Assembly (NCBI GenBank): GCA_963693315.1
Contig: OY856188.1
Location: forward strand, 271,307,114-271,371,113
Source of the DNA: Diogma glabrata
Lineage: Eukaryota; Arthropoda; Insecta; Diptera; Cylindrotomidae
Direction of reading: 5' to 3'
Length of the DNA stretch: 64,000 nt
Shown: positions 21,675 to 32,612 of the stretch, piece after piece
Layout of the letters: each line of letters starts with the position of its first letter
Numbering within the stretch: the stretch's first letter is position 1
Made by a program: the position numbers and the translations under genes
The notes under the pieces: model-generated
What the model was told of the DNA's origin: nothing
The model's input: only the letters and a program-made list of their open reading frames with translations
Databases searched by the model: none

Positions 21675-21929
21675 ATGTCTACTTTATACCAACTTAAAAA
21701 ACCCACATGTCTCCTTTAAGGCAATTTCTGGCATAAAGGAGACAAAAAAAACAATATTTTCAAACGGAAATTAGAAATAGATATCTTTTGATTGTTCATT
21801 TACATAAATTATCTGCGAATGTAAAAAGATGAAACTTTATGCCATTTTGAGAATTATATATAATTTTTAACAAGAAAAAAAGTTAGGTCAGAAAAAGTAA
21901 AAATCGTCTACTTTATGTCAGTTCTCCCC
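21675..21929 (-). repeat. pogo right subterminal motifs and terminal inverted repeat
   Basis: GTCTACTTTATA (about 21678), GTCTCCTTTAAGG (about 21710), CATAAAGGAGAC (about 21732) and GTCTACTTTATGTCAGTTCT (21907-21926) repeat the left-end motif in mixed orientation. The last copy merges into the terminal CCCC next to TA at 21930. Confidence 0.85.
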
Positions 21930-22254
21930 TATTGGAATTTTATCATCTTCACTAAATATGTTGTCGGTTTAGAATTGTATGTAATACATGTTTCTAAAAT
22001 TAAGTGAAGACTTAATACTTGCAACTTGATACTTGATAAAATCGATTTAAAGCTCACAAAATTACGAGACGGAAATCGCATAAATTCTATACAAAGATCC
22101 ATAAATTATATATTATTAAACATGAATGGCGATCATGATAAATAAAATAATTAAAAATGGTGGCATTTAGCCGATAGTGATTTGCAAACGGCAACAATGC
22201 GCATTAATACCAATGAATTTGCTTAGCTTTCCACAGGAAGATTTGTAAAATTTA

Positions 22255-22330
22255 AACTTGTTGATCTATGGGTGTGACAACCACGCGTAATTTAGTCCCT
22301 GCTATTGGAATATGAGTGCTATTTTGACAA
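22255..22330 (+). repeat. Gypsy-end/LTR-like fragment, copy 1
   Basis: TTGATCTATGGGTGTGACAACC followed by ACGCGTAATTTAGTCCCTGCTATT matches 50548-50598 (plus) and the inverse of 30287-30312, which lies just beyond the gypsy integrase. This suggests a solo or fragmentary LTR of the same family. The far end was not resolved. Confidence 0.5.
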
Positions 22331-22768
22331 ATATTTGGTTTACATTGTGAGGCTAGTGTGTGTAGTTAGCGGTTTACCGTTCTGACTTGTTTCTCATTTA
22401 TTCTACTAATACGATCCAAATACTACTAATACGATATCAATTGATTGCGATTGCTAATGCAGTTTTCACTTCTGCCGTATGGTCTTAAGCACACTCTCTG
22501 TTCTTTTTATGCGTTTTATATAAAAAAAAAAAAGATATGGGGGTTCGAGAATTTTTTTAATCATTTAAGACTGCGAACCGGAACGCAGAACTTGGAAAAA
22601 CAAAGCAGACCACCAAGAAGGTTTCGGATTTCAAATTACATTGGGTCCTATACTCTTCATTGAATGTCTTAAATGGACCAAAAATTTGGCATAGAATCTT
22701 ACGTTTGAAAAGCGGTAAATATATAATTCGTCAGATTGTGTAAAGCTTCACATTTATGAATCATACGT

Positions 22769-22840
22769 GTCTGGTTAGCTTAATTAATAGAGCATGAGAC
22801 TAATAATTTCGGTCGTGGTCGAACCCTACGTTGGGCGCCA
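22769..22840 (+). pseudogene. tRNA-Lys-derived pseudogene including a 3' CCA
   Basis: The sequence follows the eukaryotic tRNA-Lys pattern: GTCTGGTTAGCTTAATTAATAG, AGCATGAGAC, a degenerate anticodon arm (loop CTAATAA, so not a lysine anticodon), GGTCGTGG-TCGAACCCTACG with one T-arm base missing, then TTGGGCG. It is followed directly by CCA (22838-22840). CCA is added after transcription to eukaryotic tRNAs, so its presence suggests retroposition of a mature tRNA or a tRNA-primed origin. It is not a functional tRNA gene. Confidence 0.7.
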
Positions 22841-25417
22841 TTGTTATAAAATACTCTTGCTTTTTAGTTTGGGCAAACTACAATTAATATAATTTAAATA
22901 AACTTTTTTAATCCTTCGAGCCTTCGTTCTCTTGAAATTACACTATGAAGTTTTTTGGTTTAAATTCCATAAACCAATTGAAGAAGGAATGGAAATCAGT
23001 CAACCCGTTAACTAAAGTTATAATTACAGTTTAATTGTTTTATGTTATGAAATTTATTGAGTGATTGTAATTCATAAAAACAGTTCTGTTTTTTATAAAA
23101 CAACTTCACTAAATATTTAATATTGATATAAAAAAATTACCTTTCTTTCTTTATTCACCAATAATCAATAGCACTTAAACGAAATTCAACATATATTCAT
23201 AGCATTGCTTACGTTTGAACATAACATCAATTGCCTTTACAACCACACTCACATACTTCAATATATGTACCATAAATATATAAGTCTATTCTTTTTGAAA
23301 CGATAACTACCTTGCGTCACCTTTACAATAGCAAAAACTTAATTACAATCACACCATGTTGTGTATTTTTCTTATTGTTCTATGAAAACGATTTTCCTTA
23401 CCATAATTGTTTCATAGAAAGTCTTTACTGTGGTACCACCCATAGTTTTTTACTGTAATTTCATTTGATTTTGGGGTTTAGATTTATATAATTTTTGTCG
23501 TTTCAGTTGTGGAATAAAAATATGTGTGATGGTTATATATGCTATAAAAACCATCAGGTATGTGTTTTAAAGAGCATATATTTATTGCTACCACTCTAGT
23601 CTATGATATTTTGTGGTTTATTTATCGAGTTTAATATCTGATATCACTTGATATAGAAGTGAAATATTGTTTTGATTACTAAAAGTGAAATACGAAATAT
23701 TGATGTTAGTATTTCTAAACTAACTTACCAACTGTCACTCTTATTTGCTATATATTTCATCCAACTCATAGTTTTATGACTGTTTACCTGTAATGAGAAA
23801 AAAAAATATACCTTAGTTTTGGTTGTAACAGTAAACGTTGCTATGGTTGCAGATATAATTTAACAGAATACGAAGGGCCTGTAACGTCTAAGCCTTAGAC
23901 TGAGTTCGTATATCAAAAACTAGATCACCTTATTATTTTATAGATTTATTAAAATTATGCTAAATATATGAAAATTTCATTCATTTTAACATTTTCAACT
24001 TTAAATCCCATAATCTTATGAATACTTAATTTGAGAGCTGCATCCCTCAAACACCTTTGAACATTTTACAAACTCATTCCATTTAGTTCTAAGTCTCCCC
24101 AATCCCATTTTATATTGCGTAGATCGGATTGAATCGTTTAGTTTGATAACTTTTGTATTGCATTAAAATCAAAATATACTACATCATGTCTTTTTTAACT
24201 TTGGAATGAAATACAAAATATTATTTGCAAATGACACTTTAACCCAATCATCTGATATTTTCTAAGCATTTCTGTAAGTCCCAGAAACAGATTTGAGTTT
24301 TAATGTTGTCAGAAAATTTTATAAAGAATCTTTTAATTTAGGATTCTGAATTGAAAGTTGTGTCAAAAAATCCTTAATCTATGCTCGTTGTGCAATAAAC
24401 TATTTCAAATCAAAGCAAATAATAATTATTAATCTTAAAAATGTTTGTTATGTAGCCAACTAAAAATATTACTACTTTACAGTCATAACTTGTTTACTTA
24501 TGAATTTACAATTCAATTCAATCAAAATTCTATAAACAAAAATTGTATTCATGAGTAAAAGTCAATACACCTAACTAATTTGAATATTCAAATTTTGATA
24601 GAAATCATAATAAAAAAATGTTTTGTTGTTGTTCTGATATTGATGTTTTGATTGACAACATACGAATATACTAGAGACAAACAAAAATTGGTAATCTCAC
24701 AAAAAATATGTTCGAATAATATTGAGATATAATGTGTTAAGTTTTAAGAATTAATCAAAAAAAAAAAACGATTACTCCACACCTCTCTTTAAAAATCCAA
24801 TTATTTTCCTATTATTTACTCATTAATATATAGTTCTGTAACGCTTGTTAAGATAATAAATATATTATCTACACAATTCATCATATACGATAAGTTTTTC
24901 TTCTTCTTAATTTATTGCCTCAAAGGTGTTAATCAAAATAATATGAACCAAAAAATGTAATCGTAAATCAAAGGAATAAAGGAAAATAATTTTGATTACA
25001 ATTTTAGCTTGTATTATATAAGATAAAATCGCGGTGATGTGATTTGAACATGATAAAATACGATCTGAAAACTATTATTAATAATATTTTATTAATGTTA
25101 TTATAATCGTATTTATTGCTGGAAGCATATATAAACAGATTGATAAAAATGAGTTTTCGAAAATGGTAATTATGTGATTTTTCGAAAATAATTATCCAAA
25201 ATTTTATTGACTCAAATGTTTAAAAGAAACGTTTTTTTATTGGAATAATACTTTTATGCTCAATAATGCAGCAGTGTTAATTTTTATCACAGAAAAAGTT
25301 GCAAAATGCAGTGGAGATTGTAAACTGATGTTAATCATGAATTTTTTTATTTTTGGTACGGAAGATTTTTAAACTACATTTTAATAAATTTGTTTGTTCA
25401 AACTTAACAAGTATTAT
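22841..25417. other. AT-rich sequence, no gene recognised
   Basis: Very AT-rich throughout, with no frame, tRNA or element end that I can defend. Confidence 0.45.
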
Positions 25418-25686
25418 AATAAATTTCACTAATAAATTAAAATAAAAACGCCAATTTCTTGTTAACTAATGGTTTTTATTTACTATATACGCATTTCGAA
25501 AGCTTTGCTTTCATCGACAGTAGTATATATTAAAAACTGAGTTTATCAGTGTTTATCAGTTATCAGTTTTTGATATATACTACTGTCGATGAAAGCTTAG
25601 CTTTCGAAATACGGATATAGTAAATAAAAACTATTAGTTAACAAGAAATGGGCGTTTTTCTTTTAATTTTACTAGTGAAATTTATT
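25418..25686. mobile_element. 269-bp foldback/MITE-like palindrome
   Basis: The left arm begins AATAAATTTCACTAATAAATT and the right arm ends with the near-inverse AATTTTACTAGTGAAATTTATT. Inner arms such as CGACAGTAGTATATATTAAAAA (about 25515) pair with TTTTTGATATATACTACTGTCG (about 25566). The spacer is only about 20 bp, a run of TTTATCAG repeats. No coding capacity. RNA from it would form a long hairpin. Confidence 0.85.
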
Positions 25687-25774
25687 TTTACAGTAATTTT
25701 TTGAAAAACATTTTAATGAAAAAAAACTTACGGTTATTAAATAATTAGTAGTTTGAATCTGTTTTTTTTTCGTG

Positions 25775-26150
25775 TGAGCACATTGTAATGAAGCGCTGTT
25801 TCGTTGATACACAACGAAGTGGCATAGCATGCCGCGTACCTAGCGAGGTTTATTTAGAGCTCCAAACTAGATGCAGTCTGTGAGGTCGAGAGGGAAATCC
25901 TGCTGCTCCAACACAAATGCACAATAATGTACGCGTGTCTCGATAATGAAAACGGATCAAAGAAAAGCAAGGTGGAGTAAATAGACTCTGGCGACCCCCA
26001 AGTACGAGAAGAACTGCGATCACCACGTCCAATCCTATGATCCTAATACATTCACACGCTCTCGCACTTCATCCACGCACGCACCCACATTCACACACAC
26101 ATGCACACATCCATGCCCATACGCGCATTCACACTACGCGGTACAGCCAA
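25775..26150 (-). repeat. Dispersed repeat family A, copy 2 (inverted)
   Basis: Read on the minus strand it has the family order: GT-rich patch, TTGGACGTGGTGATCGCAG, GGGGGTCGCCAGAGTCTATT, TTGTGTTGGAGCAGCAGG, GCCACTTCGTT, stem partner AACGAA, AGCGCTTCATTACAA. A second CA-rich patch at about 26300-26405 may belong to a neighbouring copy or a simple repeat. Confidence 0.75.
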
Positions 26151-26289
26151 GAGAGAGATCGTCTCTATAATTGGATTGAATAAATACCAACAAGCCACCC
26201 ATTTTTGATTTTAATTATTTTCATATATTTATCAATAAATTTCTATTTTACAATATTTATGCAAAATTCTGGGTTACATGACTCCAATT

Positions 26290-26410
26290 GGAGCTCGACA
26301 GACACACGCGCATGCAACAAATATGCTCGCTCACACATATCCACATCCACACATGTATTTACACACAGTCATACACCTACATACAGATCCATAATCACTC
26401 ACACATGAAG
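26290..26410. repeat. Degenerate CA-rich simple repeat
   Basis: Runs such as ACACACGCGCATG, CACACATATCCACATCCACA and CATACACCTACATACA form an imperfect CAYACA-type low-complexity tract on the plus strand. Any open frame across it is a by-product. Confidence 0.65.
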
Positions 26411-26429
26411 ATAAAATGAAAATTAAAAT

Positions 26430-27000
26430 ATGACTCACCCCATAGGAAAGTCTGATCCCGCTCCTTTTCCTTTGGCTGGTCTTAGCCAATCATATTATCC
26501 GCATAACGACACCGTCACACATAAAATAAGCGATTTATGTGGGCTGAAAGCATTGTTAATATGCAGGACGGCTAACAAAAGGGCAATAATGACCGGATAT
26601 TACAAATACGTAGTTAAAAAAATACTTGATGTCACGTTAATAAGGTATGGTGGTTACATCCATTCGAATTTCAATCATTGTAACTATATAAATGCCAGTC
26701 ATACCACCAAATGTAGCTGTTTCCACAATAGAAGATACCAATCAAATTGCATTTGAAGCCCGTTGACAAGTACACCAGTTAAGCTCGGATGTACCGGCGG
26801 GCATAACAATATAATTGTATCGAACGTCGACTCTCTTATACCGGGACCATTAAGGTTGGGGCAAAACTACTATCGCCCTCGGCAGTTAAATACTATTCAC
26901 GATGTTCTCAGGTTTGGCTATAGTATTTTACTTCAATATCATCCGACACAACAAGTAGACTGCTATACGACAGAACAAAGAATCCGGCCAAATCGATAGC
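26430..27000. other. GC-richer block, unassigned
   Basis: This 570-bp block is clearly less AT-rich than its flanks and holds two adjacent plus-strand frames (26430-26756 and 26763-26999). Neither shows a motif I recognise, and the peptides look compositionally unremarkable. On the minus strand a possible splice donor (GGGGTGAGTC, about 26445) follows an open stretch. It could be a 5' exon, a conserved non-coding element or part of an unknown repeat. I cannot choose between these. Confidence 0.3.
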
Positions 27001-28582
27001 GCATGAAATACAACACAATATTTACAGTTTATACTGAATAAGCTTTTCCGGCTTTATTTATAAGGTTTAACTTCAATAACATACAAGTTTTAAAATTAAA
27101 TTAGAAACAAGTTCCGAATTGGTAACTGTTATTAGGTTAATTATACTACAATCAACTATGTGATATTTTAACTACACTGAACATCACAAACACAGATCAT
27201 TTTTTTTCAAATTTTCTTTAACAGCACAGAATATATCTAGTATTTATATTAATAAAGTAACAAACATGAAAAAAAAAATTGTTTTTTTGTTCTATGCTTC
27301 TTTTAAAATACAGATTAAAAATCTTATTTATATTAACAGATGAGACACAAACGAAATAACAAATATATAATTTTTTTTCTATATTTTCATTTCTAGAACA
27401 CCGTATATCTACACGTTAGTTCCGTATTTTTTTATAAAGTTAAGGTAATCAAAAAAAGAATAAAAAAAAAACAAACAATAACTCACAAGTTGATCATCAA
27501 TGATAAACCGCAACACAATCTTTCATAGCTTAATTGTAATTTTTTTTTCTTTGGCAATCTTAAAGTTTAACAAGAAAACAAAAACAACACATGACTACCG
27601 ACAGAGATTGCTCTAATTAAAAATGTTCGATGTGGCATATAGGTAAATATCTACCTACACGTTAGATTCCTTTCTTTTTATGTCTTTTAACGGCGCACTA
27701 GTGTTTATCATTTGATATACCGATATTTGCCGCACTACAGGTTTGACTACGTTTCTATCATAGTCTCTCATGTGAGGAGAAATTACTCTAAAAAAAATAA
27801 CAACGAGAACTAATTGCTTTTACGGTTTAAGTTAACCAAAGAAAAACAACCGTATAGTGGCGTTAACACATTTTTAATTTATCGCTATCACTTTGATTAC
27901 GTGTATACATTGTTATTTATTCCAATTAAAGTAATGATCTTCACGCGAGAATCAACTGAATTGTGTCCTTAAAACTTACGCACACAAAAAAAACGTACTC
28001 TGGCCTGGATATATAAAAACAAAGAACGTAAATGATAATACTTATCTCGTTAATTATCCGCTATCCTGAGATTCTTTTGGAAGAATCAATGGTTGTTAAT
28101 TTCTTCTTTCTTGAGGTTATTTGTCAAGAATATATAGCTTTCTATCTACATACGTTGTTATTCACCAAGGTTGAATCACAAAACATGTCATCTGTCAACG
28201 TTGATTTAATCCATGTATAATCAAAACCATGCACTAAATATGTATCTCGTTTGTTTTCCTTTTTCTATCAATTTGATTCCAATTCCATGGTCTGGAAACT
28301 TAACTTTTAGACATCAAGACAGAAAATCCACAAAATTCCAACGTGTTTACCAATGGCTGATCAACCTCCCAATACGAAACGTCAAAAACAACAAATGCTC
28401 ATAATCGACTAAGAGAGAGAGAAGCCAGCTGTCCTCTTCTATTTATAATAAGTTAACGCCGTTTGTTAACAATAACGAATCGATAAGGTAGTTTCTTGGG
28501 AAATTTTTTTATCATTATTTATTGTACCCACTAAAGAGTTTGCACAAGTAACTCATATCAAAATTAGAAAAGATTTATAAAA
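27001..28582. other. No gene recognised
   Basis: AT-rich. TCTACACGTTAG at about 27409 and the related CCTACACGTTAGA at about 27654 are short repeats of unknown meaning. Short frames at 28032-28404 show no motif. Confidence 0.4.
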
Positions 28583-28903
28583 AAGATTGATTACGAAATG
28601 AATGTAAGAAAGTATGTATCAAAAGGGCGTAAACAACTACGAAAGTTTTTTGTTAATGTAAATTTAATGCGTGTAGGAAAATAGTGCGGCTCCAAATCAC
28701 GAAGATTGAATCACAGCTTCATTTCAGAAATTGCACAACTGTTTTATGAGAAATGGAAACAGAAACTATTGCGATAAACGGTTACGAATAGAATATAAGA
28801 AATTATGTTTGAAGGGGGTTAAAATAACTACCACGGTTTTTGTTAATGTGAATTAATACGTGTGGGAAAGCAGTGCAAATCCAATTCACGAAGATTGAAT
28901 AAT
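28583..28903 (+). repeat. Diverged tandem duplication, ~185-bp period
   Basis: The first unit (about 28583-28730) and second unit (about 28765-28903) share AAATGAATGTAAGAAA/AGAATATAAGAAAT, AAGGG.GT.AAA.AACTAC, TTTTTGTTAATGT.AAT, CGTGT.GGAAA..AGTGC and TTCACGAAGATTGAATAA. They lie between the tRNA-like sequence and AT-rich sequence, downstream of the gypsy pseudogene. Confidence 0.7.
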
Positions 28904-29139
28904 TGCCATGTAATAATTTCGAAGATCGAATAATTGCTTCGTTACAGGACTGCCAATTTTGACAAATCAGTCAAACGGGGTAGAAAAACGAAGCGTAGTT
29001 TTGAACGAGGCTCAATACGATACCCACTACTACCAGAACTCGTCAAAAAAAAATGAAAGAAAGCATACAAACTCTCATTATCAATCCAGCCGGGCACACT
29101 CAACCAATCGAGAACATAGAACGATTCAGATCGTGTATA

Positions 29140-29204
29140 GTTCTGGCTCGAACCCACATACTGAGATTAGGAGTCTCACGCTTTACCGACTGAGCTAGTC
29201 GGGC
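29140..29204 (-). pseudogene. tRNA-Lys-derived sequence (pseudogene or SINE head)
   Basis: On the minus strand, GCCCGACTAGCTCAGTCGGT, AAAGCGTGAGACTCCTAATC, TCAG..GTGGGTTCGAGCC gives intact A-box and B-box-like segments and a D arm, anticodon arm and T loop of tRNA-Lys type. The anticodon triplet is CCT, which would read as arginine. The 3' strand of the T stem and the acceptor 3' half are missing, so it cannot fold as a tRNA. It is either a truncated pseudogene or the promoter head of a tRNA-derived SINE running to lower coordinates. Confidence 0.7.
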
Positions 29205-29439
29205 ACACAGAACAAAATTTGTAATAAACAGAATGAACAATATTGAGCTGACAAATCTCTATCGAACACATGTAAAAACGCTTATAAAGAATATAAAGCA
29301 TACAGAATTGAAAAAGATATTTATAAATGTTTATGGCATACAACGAATGGATACTTGCATGAGAAATTAAGTAGTTCCTCTCAAACCACACTATTTAAAT
29401 TTATTAGAAGCTGTGAACAGTACAGCTGGGTGATATATT

Positions 29440-29500
29440 AATGGGTGATATATTAAGATATATTGATATATTTGTTATCAATATATCAATTGTGATAACA
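29440..29500. repeat. ATATATT-rich short palindrome
   Basis: GGGTGATATATTAAGATATATTGATATA is followed by TTTGTTATCAATATATCAATT. The inner part GATATATTGATA/TATCAATATATC is self-complementary. It lies between the tRNA-like sequence and the gypsy remnant. Confidence 0.5.
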
Positions 29501-30286
29501 TTAATAGGTCAAGGTGCTGGAGTAATTGAGATTACTCACCTTTTCAATAGGCATGTCAACCATTGTAAACAATTTCTATAAACACTGGCCAAGCGCACAA
29601 CAACGCGGTGACGTCGAGGCTAAAGGAAAGTCCCCTGATACATTCTGCGGCCAACCAGGTTCATTTACCAATGAGACAAAAAAAATTCTCTTCAAAATCT
29701 GAATTATTGAAACAAAAAAATATAAACTAACGGAAACAGAATTTCATTACCAACGATAAGGCACGCTATACACTTGAGCCAAACCATGCGAAACATTACA
29801 TTTTTTAAAAAAACTTTATTCGCTCAAAACATTACTTTTTTAAAAACATAGCTCGCATATCCCGCACAGTCCAGCTCAGGCGTATAGCACGCCTAAGCGT
29901 TTAGTAGGAAAATTGTTCTGTTCGATAGGTGGATTAATACAGAAAACTCTGAAGCTCTCCCGACTGTAAGAAATGAAAACGAAGTGTGTAACACTCATTG
30001 GATAAATATTTTTTTTTTTTTTAATAAAATGTGTTGTGTAGTAGGAATTACAATATGTGTCACAATAACACATAAAAACCTTTTAAGACCAATATGACAT
30101 AGGCCAATATTTTATGATAGAATAGAGAAAATAAAAGTAAATTAAAAAGTAAATAGCAAATTTTGACAAAAATTTGCTGAAACAAAACAAAAATGTAGTT
30201 GTCAATAATCCAGCCGGTTGCATATTCCTTGATCCTGTGACGCACTCTCTTTCTTAAAGATTAAAGGCCCACACATAATTATATGA
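29501..30286. other. No gene recognised; possible decayed gypsy 3' LTR
   Basis: This region lies beyond the gypsy integrase on the element's 3' side, after the GGTTGTCACACCC motif at about 30293-30305, so part of it may be LTR sequence. No LTR partner is found in the window. Confidence 0.35.
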
Positions 30287-30482
30287 AGGCGGGGTTGTCA
30301 CACCCGTAGATCAAAAATAAAAAAAAAAATGTCAAAACAAAAAAACTGATCCCTCCATGCGGGAAAAAATGTACGTCTAAGGAAGGCTCACGCTCTAGGC
30401 AACACCAAGTAGATGGCATAGATCGAAACAAAGAAGACAAACAAAAAAAAATATGTAATACCCCAACAGTATCGATCAGACA
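30287..30482 (-). repeat. Gypsy 3' terminal region with LTR-like start
   Basis: Read on the minus strand, GCATGGAGGGATCAGTTTTT, an A/T tract and TTTTTGATCTACGGGTGTGACAACC follow the integrase stop. The same order (TTATGGAGGGAGCAGTTTTT ... TTTTTAATCTACGGGTGTGG) occurs at 50508-50572 without a nearby pol gene. That supports this being the conserved 3' end of one element family, with TGTGACAACC as a likely LTR start. Confidence 0.6.
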
Positions 30483-32612
30483 TTACGCTCGAATGTCCTT
30501 CGAATGGTAAACCCCTCTTCGTTTGGAAGCCAGGTACTCCAGCTCGTAGGCGGTACCTCCCACTAACCTTAAAACTCTGGCTTCAACAAACTTTTGGGAA
30601 AGCTTTGCAGATAATTTCTTACCTGCATCGCTCAATATGAGATTCCGTTGGAATACAATATCACCAGGTTTAAACAAAGACACTCTAGCTCGTAGATTAT
30701 AACGCTCGGCACTTTTAACGATTGTTTCAGCAGTCAAGTCAAGAAGTCGACTACGTATTTTATTCAGGTAATCCGGACGCAAAAGCGTTTCACCTGGTTC
30801 GTGAAGGCTGTTCAATCGTCTCAGCAACTCATAGGAAGACCCGTGAGTCACCATCGGAATTCCAAAGGCAGCATAATAGGGCGAGCATTGAAGAGTTTGA
30901 TGGAGAGCGCAACGCAGTGCACAAGCAATCTCGCTCAAATGTACATCCCACTTCGAATGTTTTTCTTTTAAGTAGGCCCTAAATCCAGACAGAACACTTC
31001 TATTCACCCGTTCAGAAGCATTAGCTTGAGATGAATACAAAGCTAGTAAGGTGTGTTTCACTCCGTGTCTCGCCAAGAAATCCTCAAACAGTTTAGATTT
31101 AAACTGTGTACTATTGTCAGATACAATCACTTCTGGGCAACCAAATACGTGAAAAACATTGGTAGCCAACATTTGAGAAACTGGTTCGGCAGTTAATTTC
31201 CGTAAAGGAAACTTGGTTACATGATCTAGTACCACGAGAATAGCGATATTCCCGGCCTTTCAACGAGAGTAAGGGCCAAGAATATCTATGTACAAACGCT
31301 GACCAAGTCGTTCAGTTTTCATTGGAGACATCATAGGAACATGAAATGGGACATTTGGAGCTTTATTTTCCCTACAGGTTCTACAATTCATCACGAAGTT
31401 CCTGACTTGGGTATACATTCGAGGTCAGTAGTAGAAACGACGGATGTTTTAGCTAAACCTCCATAAGATGAAGTTGGAGGATTATGGGCCCCTGCAATGC
31501 ACTCGTCAGTGAATTCCTTGGGTTACCATAATTTCCACACCTCACCCTCTGGAGGAATCTCGAGGTCAAGACAAGCCAATCTTTTATATACCCGACCAGA
31601 AATTACTTTCAGATCAGGCAATGTACCGTCTGCTTCGGTAACTAGGTTTAGCAACTCCAAATATCTAGAAGTGTTGAAGAAAGGTGAATTAAGATCTAAA
31701 TCAGGCACTGGACATACTTCAGAAATGACATCAACAGAGTCACGTCTGGATAGAGTGTCGGGAACAGTATTCAGTTTTCCCTTACGGTACTCAATATCCA
31801 AGATATAACCGTGCAAGTTTAAGCTCCAACGAGCCAACTGACCAGAAAGGTCCTTCTGTTGCATAAGCCATTTTAACGAAGCATGATAAGATACGATCTT
31901 AAAAGCCGGACCCTAGACATACGCTCTAAATTTCTTTACTCCCAGTACGGCGGCTAGACATTCTTTCTCACTTGTTGAATAGTTGCGTTGCGCAGAATTA
32001 AGTTTTTTGGACATGTACGCTATAGGATGTTCTATTCCGTCCATGTCGCACTGAAACAATACACAACCTATGCAATCGTTACTAGTGTCGCACTGGAGAG
32101 TAAATGGTTTAGTATAGTCGGGGTTTATAAGGACGGTTGCTGGTACTAGAGCATTTTTAAGATTTTTCAATGCTACTTCAGCATCTTCTGTTAACACGAG
32201 TTTACTAGCGGATTTCCTCAACAGGTCAGATACTGGAGAGGACATAGCAGAAAAATTGGAAATAAAGCGGCGATAATAACCTGCCATACCTAAGAAGCGA
32301 CGAATCTGTTTGGGCGTACGTGGTGTATGAAATTCAAAAATAGCTTAAGTTTTATCAGAAGCGATTTTTAGCTCACCACCTCCCAAGAAATATCCTAAAT
32401 ATTTTACATCCGGCAAGAGAAACTTACTTTTTTTCCACATTGATCTTCAAGTTCGCACGTCTAAGACACTGGGAGATATCTTCTAATAGTTTCAGAGGAG
32501 CCTCAAAGGTATATGTTACCATTAGAAGATCATCTAAGTATACGAAGACGCACGACTTGAGATATGGAGGGATTACTTGGTCCATTAACTTCATTATTGT
32601 CTGCGGCGCGGG
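30483..32612 (-). pseudogene. Decayed, 5'-truncated Ty3/gypsy pol (RT, RNase H, integrase)
   Basis: Minus-strand order is as follows. Reverse transcriptase from its palm (PAPQTIMKLMDQV, catalytic VFVYLDDLLMV, about 32530-32612), then LGMAGYYRRFISNFS (about 32290) and RNase H (FTLQCDTSNDCIGCVLFQ, IAYMSKKLNSAQRNYSTSEK, LNTVPDTLSRRD). Next are an integrase zinc region (C..C recognisable as MNCRTCRENKAPN) and the integrase core (VIVSDNSTQF second Asp, SQANASERVNRS catalytic Glu). Last is a C-terminal domain ending at 30483 (FKPGDIVFQRN, GGTAYELEYLASKRRGVYHS). Stops interrupt at about 32345, 31912, 31527 and 31260, and frameshifts occur near 32430 and 31430. Gag, protease and the first RT motifs are absent. 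The coding sequence breaks off at about 32612 next to unrelated AT-rich DNA. Confidence 0.93.

Larger units (their letters stand above)
11994..21929 (+). mobile_element. pogo-type DNA transposon carrying two nested retroelements
   Basis: The left end GGGGAGAACTGCCTTAAAGT (11994) is matched by the inverse of the right end, GGGGAGAACTGACATAAAGT, ending at 21929. Both ends are flanked by TA (11992-11993 and 21930-21931), the target duplication of the Tc1/mariner/pogo superfamily. Inside is a spliced transposase with a psq-like helix-turn-helix, a CENP-B-type DNA-binding region and a DDD catalytic core. Removing the Penelope-like insertion (about 1.85 kb) and the CR1/Jockey-like insertion (about 5 kb) leaves roughly 3.1 kb, a plausible length for a pogo relative. 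The transposase would cut and paste the element through its terminal repeats. This copy is interrupted and so presumably inactive. Confidence 0.93.

Noticed and set aside
30722..30982. Plus-strand frame opposite the gypsy integrase
   Set aside because: It is an antisense shadow of conserved minus-strand integrase sequence.
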